Position numbers and translations under genes: made by a program. Source: Cyclobacteriaceae bacterium (GTDB taxonomy: Bacteria > Bacteroidota > Bacteroidia > Cytophagales > Cyclobacteriaceae). Taken from it: a DNA stretch of 64,000 nt. Of the stretch, positions 8,871 through 17,827 are shown one piece after another. The stretch is taken from NCBI GenBank assembly GCA_019638255.1, contig JAHBUD010000001.1, positions 2,480,001 through 2,544,000 of the forward strand, in the 5' to 3' direction. Within the stretch, counting starts at the first letter, position 1. Each line of letters begins with the position of its first letter. Below the pieces are notes generated by a model. That model did no database searches and had not been told where the DNA came from. It saw nothing but the letters and a program-made list of their open reading frames with translations.

Positions 8871-10124
8871 ATGAAAACTGCCGAACGAAGGAAATTTATC
8901 CAGCAACTTGCCACCGGTTCTCTTGCTGCATTTGCATTACCCGTATTGGGTAAGCATGATCCATCAATTGACTTGCCAAAGCACACCACTACACCAGATG
9001 AACAGTATTGGGAAATGGTAAAAAAGCAATTTGCAGTTACAAATGATTTAATTATGATGAACGCTGCAAATCTCTGCCCGAGCCCGTATGTTGTTAATGA
9101 ACGTGTTATCGGATTCACCCATGCTCTAAGCAAAGATGTATCATTTCAATACAGATCAGTATTTGCTTCATTGCGTACAAAATCACTTAAACAGCTTGCC
9201 AACTTTGTTGGTGCCGATGCAGAAGAAATAGGAATAACACGAAATACGAGTGAAAGTAATTCTCACATTATACAGGGACTTGATTTCAAGACCGGGGATG
9301 AGATTGTTATTTGGGATCAAAATCATCCATCCAACCATGCTATTTGGTATTCTAAGGCAAAACGCTACGGATTGGCTATTAGAAATGTGTCTGTCCCCAA
9401 AACTCCTGAATCGACTCAAGCATTAATCGATCCCTTTATCAAAGCCATAACCCCTAAAACAAAACTGATTGCCTTTTCGCAAATATCAAATTTAAGTGGA
9501 ATCGCTTTGCCCGTGAAAGAAATTTGTGCTATTGCAAATTCAAAGGGTATTCTCACATTGGTTGATGGTGCTCAATCGTTAGGATTTCTGGAATTGAACT
9601 TACACGAAATGGGTTGTAGTTTTTTTTCAGCGAGCACCCATAAGTGGTTAATGGGCCCTTTTGAAAATGGAATCCTGTATGTGCGGAAAGATCTCATTCA
9701 CAGGCTTTGGCCTACCATTGTTGGAGGAGGGTGGAAAGAAGCGAAATCCGTTGACGAAAATTTATGTGTTCTCGGGCAACGTAATGAAACGTCCACTGCA
9801 GCCATTCCAGAAATAATAAATTTCCACCATGCTATTGGCAGGAAAAATATTTGTGACCGGGTTATGTATTTAACATCCTATTTGAAGGAACAAATAAAAT
9901 CCACACTTCCGGAAGCCACCTTTGTGACACCGTTGGATTCACTGTTGAGTGGGGGCATCGTCATTATAAATCTTCCGGGTAAAGACCCAGGAGAAGTTAC
10001 CAAGTCATTATATGAAAAACATGGAATTGCCACCGCACCCTCAGGAGGCATTCGTTTGTCTCCGCATATTTATAACACAAAGAAAGATATCAACACAGTG
10101 GTTAACGCCCTATCATCAATTTAA
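8871..10124 (+). CDS. Class V aminotransferase-fold PLP enzyme, Tat-exported
   Basis: A fold-type I PLP enzyme of the class V / isopenicillin-N-epimerase-like group. The cofactor lysine is Lys258 in SASTHKWLMGP, and Asp232 and Gln235 (VDGAQSLG) match the residues that contact the PLP ring. The N-terminus (ERRKFIQQLATGSLAAFALPVLG) is a twin-arginine signal, so the enzyme is predicted to fold with PLP in the cytoplasm and act in the periplasm. The length of 417 aa is normal for the family plus a signal. Desulfurase, epimerase or aminotransferase activity cannot be told apart from sequence. The gene stands alone, convergent with the DUF3667 gene. Confidence 0.88.
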   Translation: MKTAERRKFIQQLATGSLAAFALPVLGKHDPSIDLPKHTTTPDEQYWEMVKKQFAVTNDLIMMNAANLCPSPYVVNERVIGFTHALSKDVSFQYRSVFASLRTKSLKQLANFVGADAEEIGITRNTSESNSHIIQGLDFKTGDEIVIWDQNHPSNHAIWYSKAKRYGLAIRNVSVPKTPESTQALIDPFIKAITPKTKLIAFSQISNLSGIALPVKEICAIANSKGILTLVDGAQSLGFLELNLHEMGCSFFSASTHKWLMGPFENGILYVRKDLIHRLWPTIVGGGWKEAKSVDENLCVLGQRNETSTAAIPEIINFHHAIGRKNICDRVMYLTSYLKEQIKSTLPEATFVTPLDSLLSGGIVIINLPGKDPGEVTKSLYEKHGIATAPSGGIRLSPHIYNTKKDINTVVNALSSI

Positions 10125-10150
10125 GATACGATGTGTCTCTGAAGAATGCG

Positions 10151-10936
10151 CTAGTTATTACTGGGACGAATCTGCTCCAATAGTTCCGGATTGATCAGTA
10201 ATGCAATAGTGGTGAGTATACTAACTACCAAAAATAGTGATAGCCAGAACATGAGTTGTACCAATACACCTCTCAAAATAGCCCCAATGGGTTTATACAT
10301 TTTGTATAACTGAACACACGCAAAACAAAAGTAAATGACACTTAGAGTGGTGAAGAGAACTACATCAGGATAATATCCAGTCCATTTAAATACAAAAAGA
10401 AAGAGTATTGAGAGCCACTGAAAGTGTCCTTGCGTATACAGCACCATTACGGCATGCTCCAGAAAATTGTAATTGCTTTTTCGAAAGAACAGTTTCGTCC
10501 AAAAAACATAAAATGGAATGAACATAAAAGAGACAATCCGTTGGTTATCCCTGATCCATCCCATAAGCCCTCGATTAAATTGCTCCTGTCCGCTGCCATC
10601 CTTTAATTCAGTATATGGATTGATCACCTTTGCCAGTTCAAACAAATCTATATTCAGAATTGAAATGGTCAGTATGTACAAGGTAATCATCAAAAAGAAA
10701 TAGCCCACCGGACCGTAGTACAGCACACGGTTGCCCTCAATGAATTTTTTGGCCGCAAAACCAGGCTGAATGGTTAAGTCGCGAAGTGTTCGCGGAAACA
10801 TTCCATCAAAGCCATATACCCTTGACCAGAAATCAAACCAGGCTTCTTTTAGGCTAATTCGTTTAACGTTGGTTCGTTGACCACAATTCTGACAAAACTT
10901 TCCGGTTACTTCTTGCTGGCAGTTGATGCAGGGCAT
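10151..10936 (-). CDS. DUF3667 membrane protein with zinc ribbon
   Basis: A DUF3667-type protein of about 261 aa with no known function. It begins with a short zinc-ribbon-like motif (CINC, then CQNCGQR) followed by the family's conserved segment with RTLRDLTIQPG and YYGPVGYFFLM, then about five hydrophobic helices. The ATG at 10936 is chosen because it starts right at the zinc ribbon and lies 1 bp from the stop of the upstream MaoC-like gene, implying translational coupling. The longer frame to 10963 would overlap that gene. Confidence 0.85.
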   Translation of the reverse strand: MPCINCQQEVTGKFCQNCGQRTNVKRISLKEAWFDFWSRVYGFDGMFPRTLRDLTIQPGFAAKKFIEGNRVLYYGPVGYFFLMITLYILTISILNIDLFELAKVINPYTELKDGSGQEQFNRGLMGWIRDNQRIVSFMFIPFYVFWTKLFFRKSNYNFLEHAVMVLYTQGHFQWLSILFLFVFKWTGYYPDVVLFTTLSVIYFCFACVQLYKMYKPIGAILRGVLVQLMFWLSLFLVVSILTTIALLINPELLEQIRPSNN

Positions 10937-10937
10937 G

Positions 10938-11402
10938 CTATTTAAAATGATACAGGAATACAATGGTTGCGGTAAAGGCCGGTTTGGGATTGTCTTTGAT
11001 TTCGAGCGTAACCTTCATTTCGGTTTTGGTAATGCCGCGCAGATTGGTAAGCGCCTGAAGTACAACGCGTAGTCGCACGTATTGGTCTACCAAAACAGGC
11101 TGATTGAATTTTAGATTCTCTATGCCATAATTGACCAGCATGGTAAAATTATTAACCTGTGCAACTTGTTCCCAAAGGTAGGGGATTAGTGAAAGCGTGA
11201 GGTATCCGTGTGCGATGGTACTTTTAAACTGGCTTTCTGTTTTAGCCCGCTCTGGATCGGTGTGTATCCATTGCCTGTCTAATGTGGCTTCAGCAAACTG
11301 GTTGATTTGTTCCTGGGTAATCTGATGATAATCGGATACTCCAAGTTCTTTGCCGATGTGTTGCTCAAATTCGGCAAAGCTGTTGATGATAAGTTTTGGC
11401 AT
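10938..11402 (-). CDS. MaoC-family (hot-dog fold) dehydratase
   Basis: A MaoC / NodN-like hot-dog-fold enzyme of about 154 aa. The hydratase signature is clear: the catalytic Asp-His pair falls in RQWIHTDPERA, followed by STIAHGYLTLSL, the conserved AHG turn. Family members hydrate enoyl-CoA or related thioesters, and the small NodN subgroup seen here has no firmly assigned substrate. The start at 11402 (MPKLIINSF) is preferred over the longer frame to 11450 because homologous sequence begins there. It overlaps translationally with the DUF3667 gene downstream. Confidence 0.88.
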   Translation of the reverse strand: MPKLIINSFAEFEQHIGKELGVSDYHQITQEQINQFAEATLDRQWIHTDPERAKTESQFKSTIAHGYLTLSLIPYLWEQVAQVNNFTMLVNYGIENLKFNQPVLVDQYVRLRVVLQALTNLRGITKTEMKVTLEIKDNPKPAFTATIVFLYHFK

Positions 11403-11570
11403 GGTGGTTAAAAATAGGGATTTTTTTTGTTTCCACCTGCTGTACACCACTGAACAGTGATGTGTACAGTATCGGATAGTTCATGGAACGTCAATTAGGA
11501 CTAAGGGTTGAAAATCAACGAATTAGTATAGTGGTTCTGATTTTGTAGAATCTGTCAGACTTATTACCCT

Positions 11571-11771
11571 ATGCGTACACTCATTGCTGTTATCCTTTGG
11601 TTTATACTGCTAACCTTGTGCTGGCCATTGGCCTTATTGCTGATTTTCATTTTTCCGCTGATATGGCTTGTACTGCTTCCATTTAAAATTATAGGATTAT
11701 CCATCAGCTTTTTGTTTCAATTCATTGGTGCCATTTTGATGTTTCCGTTTAAGGTGCTTGGGATCAGATAG
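11571..11771 (+). CDS. Small hydrophobic membrane protein
   Basis: A 66-aa protein that is nearly all hydrophobic, with two or three membrane segments separated by short motifs in which Pro and Phe precede Lys (LPFKIIGL, FPFKVLGI). The repeated (L/F)PFK(I/V)(I/L)G pattern suggests internal duplication. There is a clear ATG and an isolated plus-strand position between minus-strand genes. I do not recognise the family and give no function. It is real rather than random because of the strong, sustained membrane-helix character and its own intergenic space on both sides. Confidence 0.55.
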   Translation: MRTLIAVILWFILLTLCWPLALLLIFIFPLIWLVLLPFKIIGLSISFLFQFIGAILMFPFKVLGIR

Positions 11772-11930
11772 TGTAGTAATACCTTTTTGCGTCTACATTT
11801 CTCAGCGGTTCTTTAGCTAGCAAAAAGTCAAAATTTTCATTCCATCGATCAAATGACGACAGGTTGCGAAAAATTCTCCTTACGTTATCAGGTTTTATGT
11901 GAAATTGCATGATCTATTCCGCCAGCGATT

Positions 11931-12182
11931 ATGACTACCTGTTCTTCCGGTAAACGAGCTTATTTGAATGAAGCCATTGCGGTTGAAGCGCTTATCGAAG
12001 CGCACATCCAGTTTGATTATGGAAAACGATCAGGCCCGGTTGCGGTTTATCAATGCGATGAATGCGGACAATTTCATCTCACTTCAACAGGAACAATGAA
12101 TCAAAAACTTCAACAATACCTTGCAGATGGTACCCTCGAAAAGCTTAGAAGGGCGAGGGCATGGTCGAATAAATGGAAATGA
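11931..12182 (+). CDS. Small hypothetical protein with CxxC-H zinc-like motif
   Basis: An 83-aa cytoplasmic protein with YQCDECGQFHLT in the middle, a CxxC-x3-H arrangement that resembles half of a zinc site, and a charged C-terminal helix. No signal peptide or membrane segment is seen. I do not recognise it beyond a general resemblance to small zinc-ribbon proteins. It is convergent with the next gene (13 bp between stops). Confidence 0.6.
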   Translation: MTTCSSGKRAYLNEAIAVEALIEAHIQFDYGKRSGPVAVYQCDECGQFHLTSTGTMNQKLQQYLADGTLEKLRRARAWSNKWK

Positions 12183-12195
12183 GTAATTCTTGTAC

Positions 12196-12774
12196 TTAGT
12201 TCTTTGTTGGAGGATTAATCATGATGTGTGCCCGATGCGTACCGGGATCCATAATCCATGGCATGCCGGGTGCCTCCGGCTTTAAGGGCAAGCCAGTACT
12301 TTCGGCAGTGGCCCACGGGATATACACTACATATCGAAAGTTGCCATTCGTAACTTCACCTGTTGCAGGGTTATAGTTTTCGGAAGGAGCGGAGAACACC
12401 TGAAGGTTGGTAGGGTGTTTCGGCATGTAGAGTTTTCCGGATTTTACTTCAGCTTCCCGGATATCAAAAATTTCCTGGAAGGATTTGCCCTGAGTTTTCA
12501 ATTCACGGCCTCGCGCCATAAACGGTTCAAGGTCTTTATGGTAGCATGAAACATTTAAACCACTTGACTTTGGATCATCCGCTAAACAAACAAACTCGTT
12601 GGTGCCTTTGCGTAATACCACAAATTCACCTTTTGTATTATAACCGTAAACCATCGCACCATCACGTTTATCTTCGGGTGCGGCAAGCACAGCGGTCTTA
12701 ATTTGAATTTCAGGAGCGGGTATCTGAGCAAGCGAGACTTGCATGATCAGGATTAGAAAGCATATTGTTTTCAT
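12196..12774 (-). CDS. Hypothetical secreted protein
   Basis: A 192-aa protein with a cleavable signal peptide (MKTICFLILIMQVSLAQ) and a soluble domain containing GAMVYGYNTKGEFVVLRKG, a pair of Cys (EFVCLADD and VSCYHKD) that may form a disulfide, and a C-terminal GTHRAHIMINPP. No family is recognised. It lies 45 bp downstream of another exported protein gene on the same strand, so the two are probably cotranscribed. Confidence 0.7.
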   Translation of the reverse strand: MKTICFLILIMQVSLAQIPAPEIQIKTAVLAAPEDKRDGAMVYGYNTKGEFVVLRKGTNEFVCLADDPKSSGLNVSCYHKDLEPFMARGRELKTQGKSFQEIFDIREAEVKSGKLYMPKHPTNLQVFSAPSENYNPATGEVTNGNFRYVVYIPWATAESTGLPLKPEAPGMPWIMDPGTHRAHIMINPPTKN

Positions 12775-12819
12775 ACGTTAGCTTGGGTCTTAAATCTTCA
12801 ATCTTATGTTTTAATCTAT

Positions 12820-14073
12820 TCAGGTTTTCTGTTTCTTTTTTTGTGCTGAGGGAAACAATACGTTGTTTAAGATAAGCCGGTAGCCCGGTGAATTTGGATG
12901 AAGGTTAAGGTCGGTGGGGGTTCTGCCTCTTCCGGGGTGGCCTTCCGGATCATGTCCACTATAGAATGTCCAGAAACCTTTGCCGAGTTCGCTGTACATA
13001 TACCGTATGTTGCGCTCTCTTTTGTTTTCACCTAAAACAAAGACTTCTGGTTTTACAAGGTCTTTGTTAAACGAGGTGGTTAGTCCGGAGAACTCACGAA
13101 TTACATGCGTGTGATTTTGGGTAAGCAGTGATGGTATAAGATCCCATTTCGCTGAAAAAGTAAACAACGAGAAAAAATCACCGCTAGGCATAAAATCCCT
13201 TCTACCAATGTTAATGTCGGAAAACCTTCTGCTGTAAGGAGGCTCAACAACAAAGTTTTCAAAAGCAAAAGTCAGGGAGTAATCAAGCCGAGCGGTGTCG
13301 TTCAATTCCTCATCAGATAACTCGTTAAGATCCGCTCCGTTAACGGCCAGCGCCACATCAATTGATTCTGCAGCCGAGCACATGGCAAAGAGGTAGCCGC
13401 CTCCGGCAACAAAGGCTTTTAACTTACGGGCAATTTCCAGTTTCAAATCGGGTACATTGGCAAAGCCGAGCTTTGCTGCGGTTACTTCCTGGGCTTTATA
13501 TTCCATGATGGACGATTCGCGCCAGCGTGAGCGTCCCGGCTGACCAGTGAAATCTTCGTGATGAAGATGAATCCAATCGTATCGGGCAAGGGCATCATTA
13601 TAAATCTCTTCATCATAGATGATGTCGTACGGAATTTCGGCAAAATCTAATACCAATATAACGGCATCGGTTTCATCCTGTATAAATTCATTCCTGGGGG
13701 AGTACACAGCAATGCGTGGCACTTTTTCCAATCGCACTGCACTCATGTTGACGGCTGGACTTGATATTTCATTGACGATTTTGGTGGCTGCGGCTGTGCT
13801 GATTACTTCGTACGAAACACCGCGGATTTTGCATTCCATTTCAGCAACGGGAGAGTAATCCATTAGAAAACTTCCCCCCCGGTAATTCAATAACCAGTCG
13901 ACCGGTATATCCTTCTGCAGGACAAAATAGGTAAGGCCATAGGCTTTTAAATGATTGCGTTGACTATTGTCCATGGGTATCAGGATACTATTTGCCAATG
14001 CTTTTGCATGAATGGCAAATACAAGGATTGCTATAACAGCTATTTTCCTGCGGAAAGTCATTTGGTGAACCAA
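12820..14073 (-). CDS. Secreted protein of the Bacteroidota 'asparagine synthetase B' label
   Basis: A 417-aa exported protein (signal RRKIAVIAILVFAIHAKALA; a start at the second Met, 14061, is also possible). Relatives in Bacteroidota genomes are often labelled asparagine synthetase B, but neither the N-terminal Cys2 glutaminase nor the ATP-PPi synthetase motif SGGxDS is present, so that name should not be used. What is visible is a Rossmann/class I amidotransferase-like layout: RIAVYSPRNEF, LKAFVAGGGYLFAMCSAAES (resembling an elbow around Cys) and FWTFYSGHDPEGHPGR near the end. Function unknown; a catalytic Cys is possible. Confidence 0.7.
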   Translation of the reverse strand: MVHQMTFRRKIAVIAILVFAIHAKALANSILIPMDNSQRNHLKAYGLTYFVLQKDIPVDWLLNYRGGSFLMDYSPVAEMECKIRGVSYEVISTAAATKIVNEISSPAVNMSAVRLEKVPRIAVYSPRNEFIQDETDAVILVLDFAEIPYDIIYDEEIYNDALARYDWIHLHHEDFTGQPGRSRWRESSIMEYKAQEVTAAKLGFANVPDLKLEIARKLKAFVAGGGYLFAMCSAAESIDVALAVNGADLNELSDEELNDTARLDYSLTFAFENFVVEPPYSRRFSDINIGRRDFMPSGDFFSLFTFSAKWDLIPSLLTQNHTHVIREFSGLTTSFNKDLVKPEVFVLGENKRERNIRYMYSELGKGFWTFYSGHDPEGHPGRGRTPTDLNLHPNSPGYRLILNNVLFPSAQKKKQKT

Positions 14074-14178
14074 ATCTTGGTTGAGATGATTAAGTTCACC
14101 ATTATTTACAAGAATAACAACCGGAATTATTCAACAGGTGAATAACCTGGAAAAATCTGCCTTTAATTTGGTTGACGC

Positions 14179-14904
14179 TCATTTTTCACACACGCGATCG
14201 TATGCAAATACATGACCGGCAACATCGCTCCATTTGATTTTTTCTCCGGAGAAAGCCTCCAACATTTGGGGACATTTGCTGTAGAGCTCTTCAAAATTCT
14301 TTTTGTAGCTTCCCTTTTTAACCAATACAGCTTTGTTTCCATTCTGAACAAAGAGGTATGATTTATCAATGTCACCGGTCAGCTTAACACTAGCTATGCC
14401 AATACCATCCGTTTTTCGGTTGGGATTCGGATCGGCAAATACTTTTATATGATTATCGAATCCGGGATTTAGTAATTGCATCAACCGATGCTTCTCGTTT
14501 TTATTATGGCGCATCGCAGTTTCAAAAATGATGTACTCACGCTTTACAATGTCATCGAAATTGGTTTGTGTCATTTTCTTAATTGAGGTTGTGGACTCTG
14601 CCAGCATGGTCATTTTGGCTAAGGTTGAGGCCTTTACAGAAACGCGAACCACATCTTCAGGCTTGAATTTGAGTTTCTCCCCATTTTCATTTTTTACAGT
14701 AATGTTGTTCAGGTAGCCATTCACCAGTGAGCCACCTGATAATTTACCAGTAATTTCCTCGCCATTGGCCAGGGTAACGATGCAGGTATTTCCAAACATC
14801 GAACTCATGCCGTCTTCTCCAAGCTCGGCAACAAAACCTTGGCTGAAGACTGTGGCGCTAAGAGTCATCAACAGACCAGTAAGCGACACATTTATTTTTT
14901 TCAT
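14179..14904 (-). CDS. Hypothetical secreted protein
   Basis: A 241-aa protein with a signal peptide (MKKINVSLTGLLMTLSATVFSQ). The mature part has an N-terminal beta-rich segment (NTCIVTLANGEEITGKLSGG) that looks like a small beta-barrel, then a mixed region ending in VFAYDRVCEK. I do not recognise a named family. It is 53 bp from the cyclophilin gene upstream on the same strand, so readthrough is possible. Confidence 0.65.
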   Translation of the reverse strand: MKKINVSLTGLLMTLSATVFSQGFVAELGEDGMSSMFGNTCIVTLANGEEITGKLSGGSLVNGYLNNITVKNENGEKLKFKPEDVVRVSVKASTLAKMTMLAESTTSIKKMTQTNFDDIVKREYIIFETAMRHNKNEKHRLMQLLNPGFDNHIKVFADPNPNRKTDGIGIASVKLTGDIDKSYLFVQNGNKAVLVKKGSYKKNFEELYSKCPQMLEAFSGEKIKWSDVAGHVFAYDRVCEK

Positions 14905-14957
14905 AGGAGTTATGGTCTTTTTAGGTACTGATTTTGAAGATTATTCAGATAATCAGA

Positions 14958-15401
14958 TCAGTCTTCGACTTCTTTTATGACAACCTTCTGCATCACATCA
15001 CCCTGCCGAATTTGATCGATAACCTCCAACCCTTCAAAAACCTTACCAAAGCACGTGTGGTTACGATCCAGGTGACTGGTGTTATCACGGCTATGGCAGA
15101 TAAAGAATTGACTACCCCCCGTGTTCCTTCCGGCATGTGCCATGGACAAAACGCCCCGATCATGGTACTGGTTGTCACCGGTTAATTCGCATTTAATGTG
15201 GTAACCAGGCCCGCCATTGCCGATACCATTCGGACAACCTCCCTGAATCACGAAATTGGGGAGCACCCTATGAAAGGTAAGCCCATCGTAGAAATTATGC
15301 TCAGCGAGGTCAATAAAATTCTTAACCGTATTTGGGGCATCCTTATCATAGAATTTGATTTTCATCACGCCTTTATTGGTGTGGATTTCAGCTATTTTCA
15401 T
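14958..15401 (-). CDS. Cyclophilin-type peptidyl-prolyl isomerase
   Basis: A single-domain cyclophilin of 147 aa that catalyses cis-trans isomerisation of prolyl bonds. Family signatures: [13 protein letters not shown] with the catalytic Arg and Gln, [17 protein letters not shown], and [10 protein letters not shown]. There is no signal peptide, so it is cytoplasmic. The length is that of minimal bacterial PpiB-like enzymes. A -7 box (15426-15433) lies 25 bp upstream of the ATG. Confidence 0.95.
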   Translation of the reverse strand: MKIAEIHTNKGVMKIKFYDKDAPNTVKNFIDLAEHNFYDGLTFHRVLPNFVIQGGCPNGIGNGGPGYHIKCELTGDNQYHDRGVLSMAHAGRNTGGSQFFICHSRDNTSHLDRNHTCFGKVFEGLEVIDQIRQGDVMQKVVIKEVED

Positions 15402-15425
15402 ATTATTGATTTAGTGTTTAAGCGG

Positions 15426-15433
15426 CAAATTTA
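15426..15433 (-). promoter_or_regulatory. Bacteroidota -7 box upstream of the cyclophilin gene
   Basis: The minus strand reads TAAATTTG, a perfect match to the Bacteroidota TAnnTTTG -7 element, 24 bp before the cyclophilin ATG. No convincing -33 TTG partner is seen at the usual distance. Confidence 0.4.
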
Positions 15434-15469
15434 GGCTTAACCATGAAAAGTACATACACCTGAACTGTT

Positions 15470-16156
15470 ATGGATGAAATAATTACGCAGTTGCAAGCCA
15501 GTATTGAAGATGAAGTGCTCTCCAAATCTGAGCGAAGAAGTTTAAAAGCCATTATCAGTGAACGGCCGCTGGATCAGCATCAACTTAATTTTTTGCGCAG
15601 CAAGATTTATGAAATCGCAAACGAACGCGTAACGCCTGAAAATTATGCTTTTATTATTGAGTGGATTAAAAATGCTAACAGTGCGCTCATGATACCATCG
15701 GTTGGTAGTTTGGAATCTTCCGATGTGTACTTTAGCCCTGGCGATGCTTGTCGCACAGCCATTATTCAACAAATCAATAATGCCATCCGTGAGATAAAAG
15801 TTTGTGTGTTTACGATTAGCGATGATTTGATTTCTCAAGCCCTGATTACTGCGCATAAGAAGGGCGTTGTAGTTCAAATCGTAACCGATAACGATAAACT
15901 TCTTGATGAAGGTTCGGATATTGAAGAATTGGCAGGAGAGGGTATAGCCGTAAAAATTGATGACACCCCGTATCACATGCATCATAAGTTTATGGTTGCG
16001 GATGAGCGGGCATTAATTACCGGGAGTTATAACTGGACCCGCAGTGCTGCAAAGTACAATCATGAGAATATTCTATTGACCCGCGAAAGTGGAGTGGTGC
16101 GGGCTTACCTGAAACAATTTGGTCAGTTGTGGAAGGAAATGCAACCCTTTGCTTAG
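15470..16156 (+). CDS. Phospholipase D-like protein with one HKD motif
   Basis: A 228-aa PLD-superfamily protein. The single HKD motif is complete: His171, Lys173, Asp178 in HHKFMVADE, followed by the conserved GSYNWT. One motif per chain implies a dimeric active site as in Nuc-type nucleases; lipid hydrolysis is less likely at this size. Residues 1-80 are a helical domain outside the PLD fold. No signal peptide is present. The substrate is inferred to be nucleic acid or a phosphodiester and is unproven. Confidence 0.85.
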   Translation: MDEIITQLQASIEDEVLSKSERRSLKAIISERPLDQHQLNFLRSKIYEIANERVTPENYAFIIEWIKNANSALMIPSVGSLESSDVYFSPGDACRTAIIQQINNAIREIKVCVFTISDDLISQALITAHKKGVVVQIVTDNDKLLDEGSDIEELAGEGIAVKIDDTPYHMHHKFMVADERALITGSYNWTRSAAKYNHENILLTRESGVVRAYLKQFGQLWKEMQPFA

Positions 16157-16242
16157 GGCGTAGTGAGATTAATCCTGCTTTAAAGGTTGTCGGGCTGATG
16201 TAAGTCATGGACACTCGGTTTAAAAAGCCCTAGTATAAGCGC

Positions 16243-17757
16243 ATGAATATTTATCCGAGTAATATTGACCATGAGCGAGTATTTAATCAGCTGCACAGCC
16301 TGGCAGATGAAATGAAATCGGTTGAGCGTGCATTTTCAAACACCCTTGAAAACACACACCCTAGTAACCGCGTCAGTGCAGCCAACCTCATCCACTACCT
16401 GGTATTACGCACAGCCGAGATCAGGCAAACGCAGGAGTATCTCCATAAAATTGGCTTATCGTCATTAACTAGCTGCGAGAGCCATGTATTGTCACAACTC
16501 AATAATGTGCTGCGCTGGCTCTCGCCAGCCTATGTCCAACGCGAAGATATTGCCTGCACCTTTGAGGTAGCTGGAAGAATTCGTCAAGAGAAAAAGGAGC
16601 TTTTGTTGGGTCCGGATTCTTATACAAATCGTCCACACATTATGGTCACGTTATCGAATGAAGTCGCAAACGACAGAATGCACATGGAGGAAATTTTACT
16701 GGCCGGTATGTCGGTGGCCCGGATTAACTGTGCGCATGATAATCCGGAGGTATGGCTGCAAATGATCAATACCCTAAAGAAGTCGATGGCGAAAACCGGA
16801 ATTACGTGCAAAATCTACATGGATCTGGCAGGGCCAAAAATCAGGATTAAATCCATTAAACGTAAAGGCGAGGCAGTTGAGAAGATTACTATTTATGAAA
16901 ATGATCGTTTGGTGTTAGCCGGAGGTAATGAATTCGTAAATGAAGCGCAACGCACCGTGTTGGAAATTGATCCGGCAGAAATCATTTCCATGATCAAGCC
17001 CGGTGAACATGTTTTTATTGATGATGGAAAGTTTGAAGCGAAAGTGCTAGAGGCAGGGGATGCTTCCTGCATCATTCAGATCGTAAGGATATCAACTAAG
17101 AAACCTACGCTACGCATTGAGAAGGGCATAAACCTTCCGGATTCAGAGTTGACAATTGATGCGTTAACGAAAAAAGATTTATCCTATATACCATTTATCT
17201 GCAAGTATGCAGATATGGTGGGCTATTCTTTTGTAGGCACACCCGATGACCTGGATCATCTTCGAAATGAATTGCGCAAACACGTTCATGAAAATAGGCT
17301 TCCGGCAATCATTTTAAAAATTGAACGTTTATCCTCAATTCAGAATCTTCCAGGGTTGTTGTTAACTGGTATGCGCGATCAACGCATGGGTATAATGATT
17401 GCGCGGGGTGATCTTGCGGTGGAAATAGGCTTTGAACGATTAAGCGAAATACAAGAAGAAATACTTTGGGTTTGTGAAGCTGCGCATGTGCCTGTAATAT
17501 GGGCAACGCAGGTGTTGGAATCCTTAAATAAAACCGGTTTCGCTACCCGGTCAGAGATGACTGATGCGGCAGTGGGTGTAATGGCTGAATGTGTTATGCT
17601 CAACAAGGGGTCGCATATAGTTAAAACCATTCAGGTTTTAGACAATATTTTAAAACGCCAGATCGGGCATGTTGATAAGAAGCGATACATCATGCGCCCC
17701 TTAGGAATCGCGAAAAATTTTTTAGACGACACTTGTCTTAAACAGCAGGTTTCATAA
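16243..17757 (+). CDS. Pyruvate-kinase-like enzyme with N-terminal extension and no C-terminal domain
   Basis: Residues 131-490 follow the pyruvate kinase barrel: GMSVARINCAHDNPE (normally VARLNFSHG), YMDLAGPKIRI, ILKIERLSSIQNL (substrate lysine region), MIARGDLAVEI and PVIWATQVLESL followed by TRSEMTDAA. The beta domain is present (EIDPAEIISMIKPGEHVFIDDG). Two things differ from classical PK: a roughly 130-residue helical N-terminal domain with no PK similarity, and no room for the usual C-terminal effector domain after the barrel. The enzyme may make pyruvate from PEP without allosteric control, or act on something else. It lies alone on the plus strand between the PLD and YceI genes. Confidence 0.85.
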   Translation: MNIYPSNIDHERVFNQLHSLADEMKSVERAFSNTLENTHPSNRVSAANLIHYLVLRTAEIRQTQEYLHKIGLSSLTSCESHVLSQLNNVLRWLSPAYVQREDIACTFEVAGRIRQEKKELLLGPDSYTNRPHIMVTLSNEVANDRMHMEEILLAGMSVARINCAHDNPEVWLQMINTLKKSMAKTGITCKIYMDLAGPKIRIKSIKRKGEAVEKITIYENDRLVLAGGNEFVNEAQRTVLEIDPAEIISMIKPGEHVFIDDGKFEAKVLEAGDASCIIQIVRISTKKPTLRIEKGINLPDSELTIDALTKKDLSYIPFICKYADMVGYSFVGTPDDLDHLRNELRKHVHENRLPAIILKIERLSSIQNLPGLLLTGMRDQRMGIMIARGDLAVEIGFERLSEIQEEILWVCEAAHVPVIWATQVLESLNKTGFATRSEMTDAAVGVMAECVMLNKGSHIVKTIQVLDNILKRQIGHVDKKRYIMRPLGIAKNFLDDTCLKQQVS

Positions 17758-17827
17758 TGAAAATCTGCCAGTATTTCTTAATTCGTTATCTGGAATTCAT
17801 GATTAACTTTATCCTTTTCATTTAGCT

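Noticed and set aside
12820..14073. Asparagine synthetase B
   Set aside because: Neither the N-terminal Cys glutaminase nor the SGGxDS ATP site is present, and the protein is exported.
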